Source of the DNA: Methylococcales bacterium
GTDB taxonomy: Bacteria > Pseudomonadota > Gammaproteobacteria > Methylococcales > Methylomonadaceae
DNA length: 36,636 nt
Direction: 5' to 3'
Assembly: GCA_028712795.1 (NCBI GenBank)
Contig: JAQTPT010000040.1
Span: 1-36,636, forward strand
Within the stretch, counting starts at the first letter, position 1. Each line of letters opens with the position of its first letter. Below, one piece after another: positions 35,175 through 36,636 of the stretch. Made by a program: the position numbers and the translations under genes. The notes beneath the pieces were generated by a model. The model was not told the origin of the DNA. It did no database searches and saw only the letters and a program-made list of their open reading frames with translations.

Positions 35175-36263
35175 ATGAATAACACTAATCGATTTTCGCA
35201 TATAGATGCCTTGCGGGGTATCGCCGCGTTACTTGTAATCTGGCTACACGTATCAGAAGTTTTCGTTCGCTTATCACCTGAAACTTTGGCGCAAGGAACT
35301 GCCTTATATGATTTCGCTTGGGCAGTTGATGTTGGGAGGATAGGCGTTGTCATTTTTTTTTCAATTAGTGGATTTGTAATATGCAGAAGCTTAAATGGAA
35401 ATATAATCGAAGGGAGCAAAAAATTTCTTATAAGGAGATTTTTGCGATTATATCCCGCATTCTGGGTTTCTGTTGTGTTAGGTTTATATAGTATGTGGTG
35501 GCTATTTGATAAGCCATTTGGGCGGGATATTATTGTCGCCAATATTACTATGCTTCCAGAGCTATTTGGTGAGAAACCCGTTATCGCTTTATATTGGACA
35601 TTAGAGACGGAGCTAGTATTTTATGTAATGTGCTGGCTTCTGTTTCTTAATCGAAATTTAAATAACCCGATAATTTTATTTTTAATGTCTGCATCTTTAA
35701 CTGTTGTTTTCGTAGTGCTTAAGACCTTTTTTCTACCACCTGAATTACGCTCCTCATTAAAAGCAATGCCTTATCATCTGGCGATCATGTTTTGGGGTGG
35801 TTTTTTTAGATACTGGTATGATGATAAAAAGGCTTTCATAACTTTGGGCACAATAAAAATTCAGTTACAGTGGCTGCTTTATGTGTTGACAATTATTATT
35901 TTCGTCCCAGCATTGATTGCTTTTATACAAGGACTTATAACACAAGATTCTCATTTACTCCGTCTGGGAAAAAGTTATCCTCTAGGAATTTTTGTATTTA
36001 TTATCGGTAATTTGGTTTTTAAAATTAAAAACCAGTTTATGGTGTGGACCGGAACTGTTAGTTATTCTCTTTATCTCGTTCATCCGGTTATATTTTATTC
36101 GCTATTTTGGTTCTTGAATAATAAAGCTCCGCATTGGCTTATGACTTTCCACTTGTCTATATATATAGCTTTTTCGATAGTATTCAGCATGGCATTGAGC
36201 GCAATCATTTACTATACGGTTGAAAAGCCGTCTATAGATTATGCTCATAAACTAACTCGTTAA
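35175..36263 (+). CDS. Acyltransferase-3 (OafA/YrhL-like) membrane protein
   Basis: A 362-residue protein with about ten transmembrane helices. The start at 35175 (MNNTNRFSHIDALRG) is preferred over the TTG at 35163. The family signatures are HIDALRGIAALLVIWLHV, with the catalytic-type His25, and the Arg-rich FLIRRFLRLYPAFW. Such enzymes O-acetylate or otherwise acylate lipopolysaccharide, exopolysaccharide or Nod factor. There is no C-terminal SGNH extension. Its base composition is clearly more AT-rich than the nif or Anbu genes, which suggests acquisition by transfer. Confidence 0.9.
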   Translation: MNNTNRFSHIDALRGIAALLVIWLHVSEVFVRLSPETLAQGTALYDFAWAVDVGRIGVVIFFSISGFVICRSLNGNIIEGSKKFLIRRFLRLYPAFWVSVVLGLYSMWWLFDKPFGRDIIVANITMLPELFGEKPVIALYWTLETELVFYVMCWLLFLNRNLNNPIILFLMSASLTVVFVVLKTFFLPPELRSSLKAMPYHLAIMFWGGFFRYWYDDKKAFITLGTIKIQLQWLLYVLTIIIFVPALIAFIQGLITQDSHLLRLGKSYPLGIFVFIIGNLVFKIKNQFMVWTGTVSYSLYLVHPVIFYSLFWFLNNKAPHWLMTFHLSIYIAFSIVFSMALSAIIYYTVEKPSIDYAHKLTR

Positions 36264-36340
36264 AAACAATCCAGAGAATCGTTAACCTGAGCCACAAAAA
36301 ATCCCGAACGCTTTTATGGTAAAGCAGCTTTAAAGATTAA

Positions 36341-36448
36341 CTTAGGAACGAGCATGAAATAAGTTGAGCAACTTGGAACTCACATACCAATAATGCCGGG
36401 TTTATCGAAGCATGAACTTGATCAGGTTATTTCATGCTCGTTCCTTAG
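36341..36448. repeat. Palindromic repeat pair (inverted units)
   Basis: Two inverted copies of a unit of about 35 bases. The core AGGAACGAGCATGAAATAA at 36344-36362 is a perfect inverted match of 36427-36445; weaker AAGTTG/CAACTT-type complementarity continues inward. About 50 bases separate the arms. A third, single unit lies at 8785-8819. The pair is directly upstream of the IS630-like gene, so it may be a REP-like element or the end of a nonautonomous transposon. Confidence 0.8.
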
Positions 36449-36558
36449 CCATGCCCGGTTCCAGATGGTGCTAGTACAGCAACCAGTAATTTCAACTAAT
36501 AGCGTTAAAAAATCATGATAGCATAATGATTTCAAATGTAATATGGTTAGATATCACA
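36449..36558. mobile_element. Probable left end region of an IS630-type insertion sequence
   Basis: About 110 AT-rich bases lie between the repeat pair and the transposase start. The insertion-sequence end should fall here, but its terminal inverted repeat cannot be confirmed because the right end is outside the window. Confidence 0.3.
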
Positions 36559-36636
36559 ATGTTAGCACCAAAATACAGGGTTCAGCTGAAAGAGAGTGAA
36601 AAGACCGAGCTTCAGCAACTCATACGAAGGCATTCA
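36559..36636 (+). CDS. IS630-type transposase, 5' end only
   Basis: An ATG at 36559 opens a frame to the window edge giving 26 residues (MLAPKYRVQLKESEKTELQQ...). This is the usual N-terminus of IS630-family transposases: a short beta strand, then the helix LKESEKTELQQLI before the helix-turn-helix. The DDE catalytic domain lies beyond the window. The gene is cut by the window, not known to be truncated. Confidence 0.62.
   Translation, partial: MLAPKYRVQLKESEKTELQQLIRRHS

Overview
The window looks like a chromosomal segment of a free-living, diazotrophic gammaproteobacterium. The gene order nifB-fdxN-nifO-...-nifQ resembles the accessory nif region of Azotobacter and of nitrogen-fixing Methylococcales. 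PutA, MlaC, a YceK-type lipoprotein and abundant REP-like palindromes also fit a gammaproteobacterium. A methanotroph (Methylobacter or Methylomonas type) is my best guess, but no methane-oxidation gene lies in the window, so this is inference.

Layout. 1-5653: an unrecognised partial ORF, an AI-2E family permease, a P2-type cation ATPase (minus strand) and a CNNM/HlyC-type membrane protein. 5654-6319: no intact gene, but the frameshifted remains of a SnoaL/NTF2-like protein. 6320-11440: an Anbu locus made of a proteasome-like Anbu peptidase, an N-formylglutamate amidohydrolase-like protein coupled to it, a transglutaminase-like protein, a circularly permuted ATP-grasp protein and an alpha-E protein. 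11885-15013: PutA. 15431-17721: two small lipoproteins, a broken Mrr-type restriction endonuclease remnant and a Tat-exported DUF882/M15 peptidase. 18110-23185 (minus): nifB, fdxN, nifO, a flavodiiron protein, two [2Fe-2S] ferredoxins and nifQ. Upstream of nifB are a sigma-54 promoter and two exact TGT-N10-ACA NifA sites. 23585-26427: pcm with a small overlapping ORF, then RtcB RNA ligase, archease and a tiny membrane peptide. 26586-30290 (minus): a small c-type cytochrome, an HtpX-like M48 protease, MlaC, a membrane-anchored Hsp20, a cytosolic Hsp20 and a DUF2934 protein, which together look like stress and envelope maintenance. 31167-36636: an MBOAT O-acyltransferase with an SGNH-like partner, an AIM24 protein, an acyltransferase-3, a palindromic repeat and the start of an IS630-type transposase at the right edge.

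How the genes work together. The nif genes form one co-directional unit driven by NifA and sigma-54. NifB makes the NifB-co precursor, FdxN feeds it clusters or electrons, NifQ delivers molybdenum, NifO influences molybdenum use, and the flavodiiron protein with the two plant-type ferredoxins probably handles electron supply or O2 removal. The Anbu locus matches a known but functionally unresolved peptide-modification gene set; here it carries an extra amidohydrolase and is split by a repeat-bearing gap. RtcB and archease form an RNA-repair pair. The right end looks accessory, with surface-polysaccharide acylation genes next to repeats and an insertion sequence.

No tRNA, rRNA or CRISPR array was seen. 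All family assignments come from reading motifs by eye; no database search was run.
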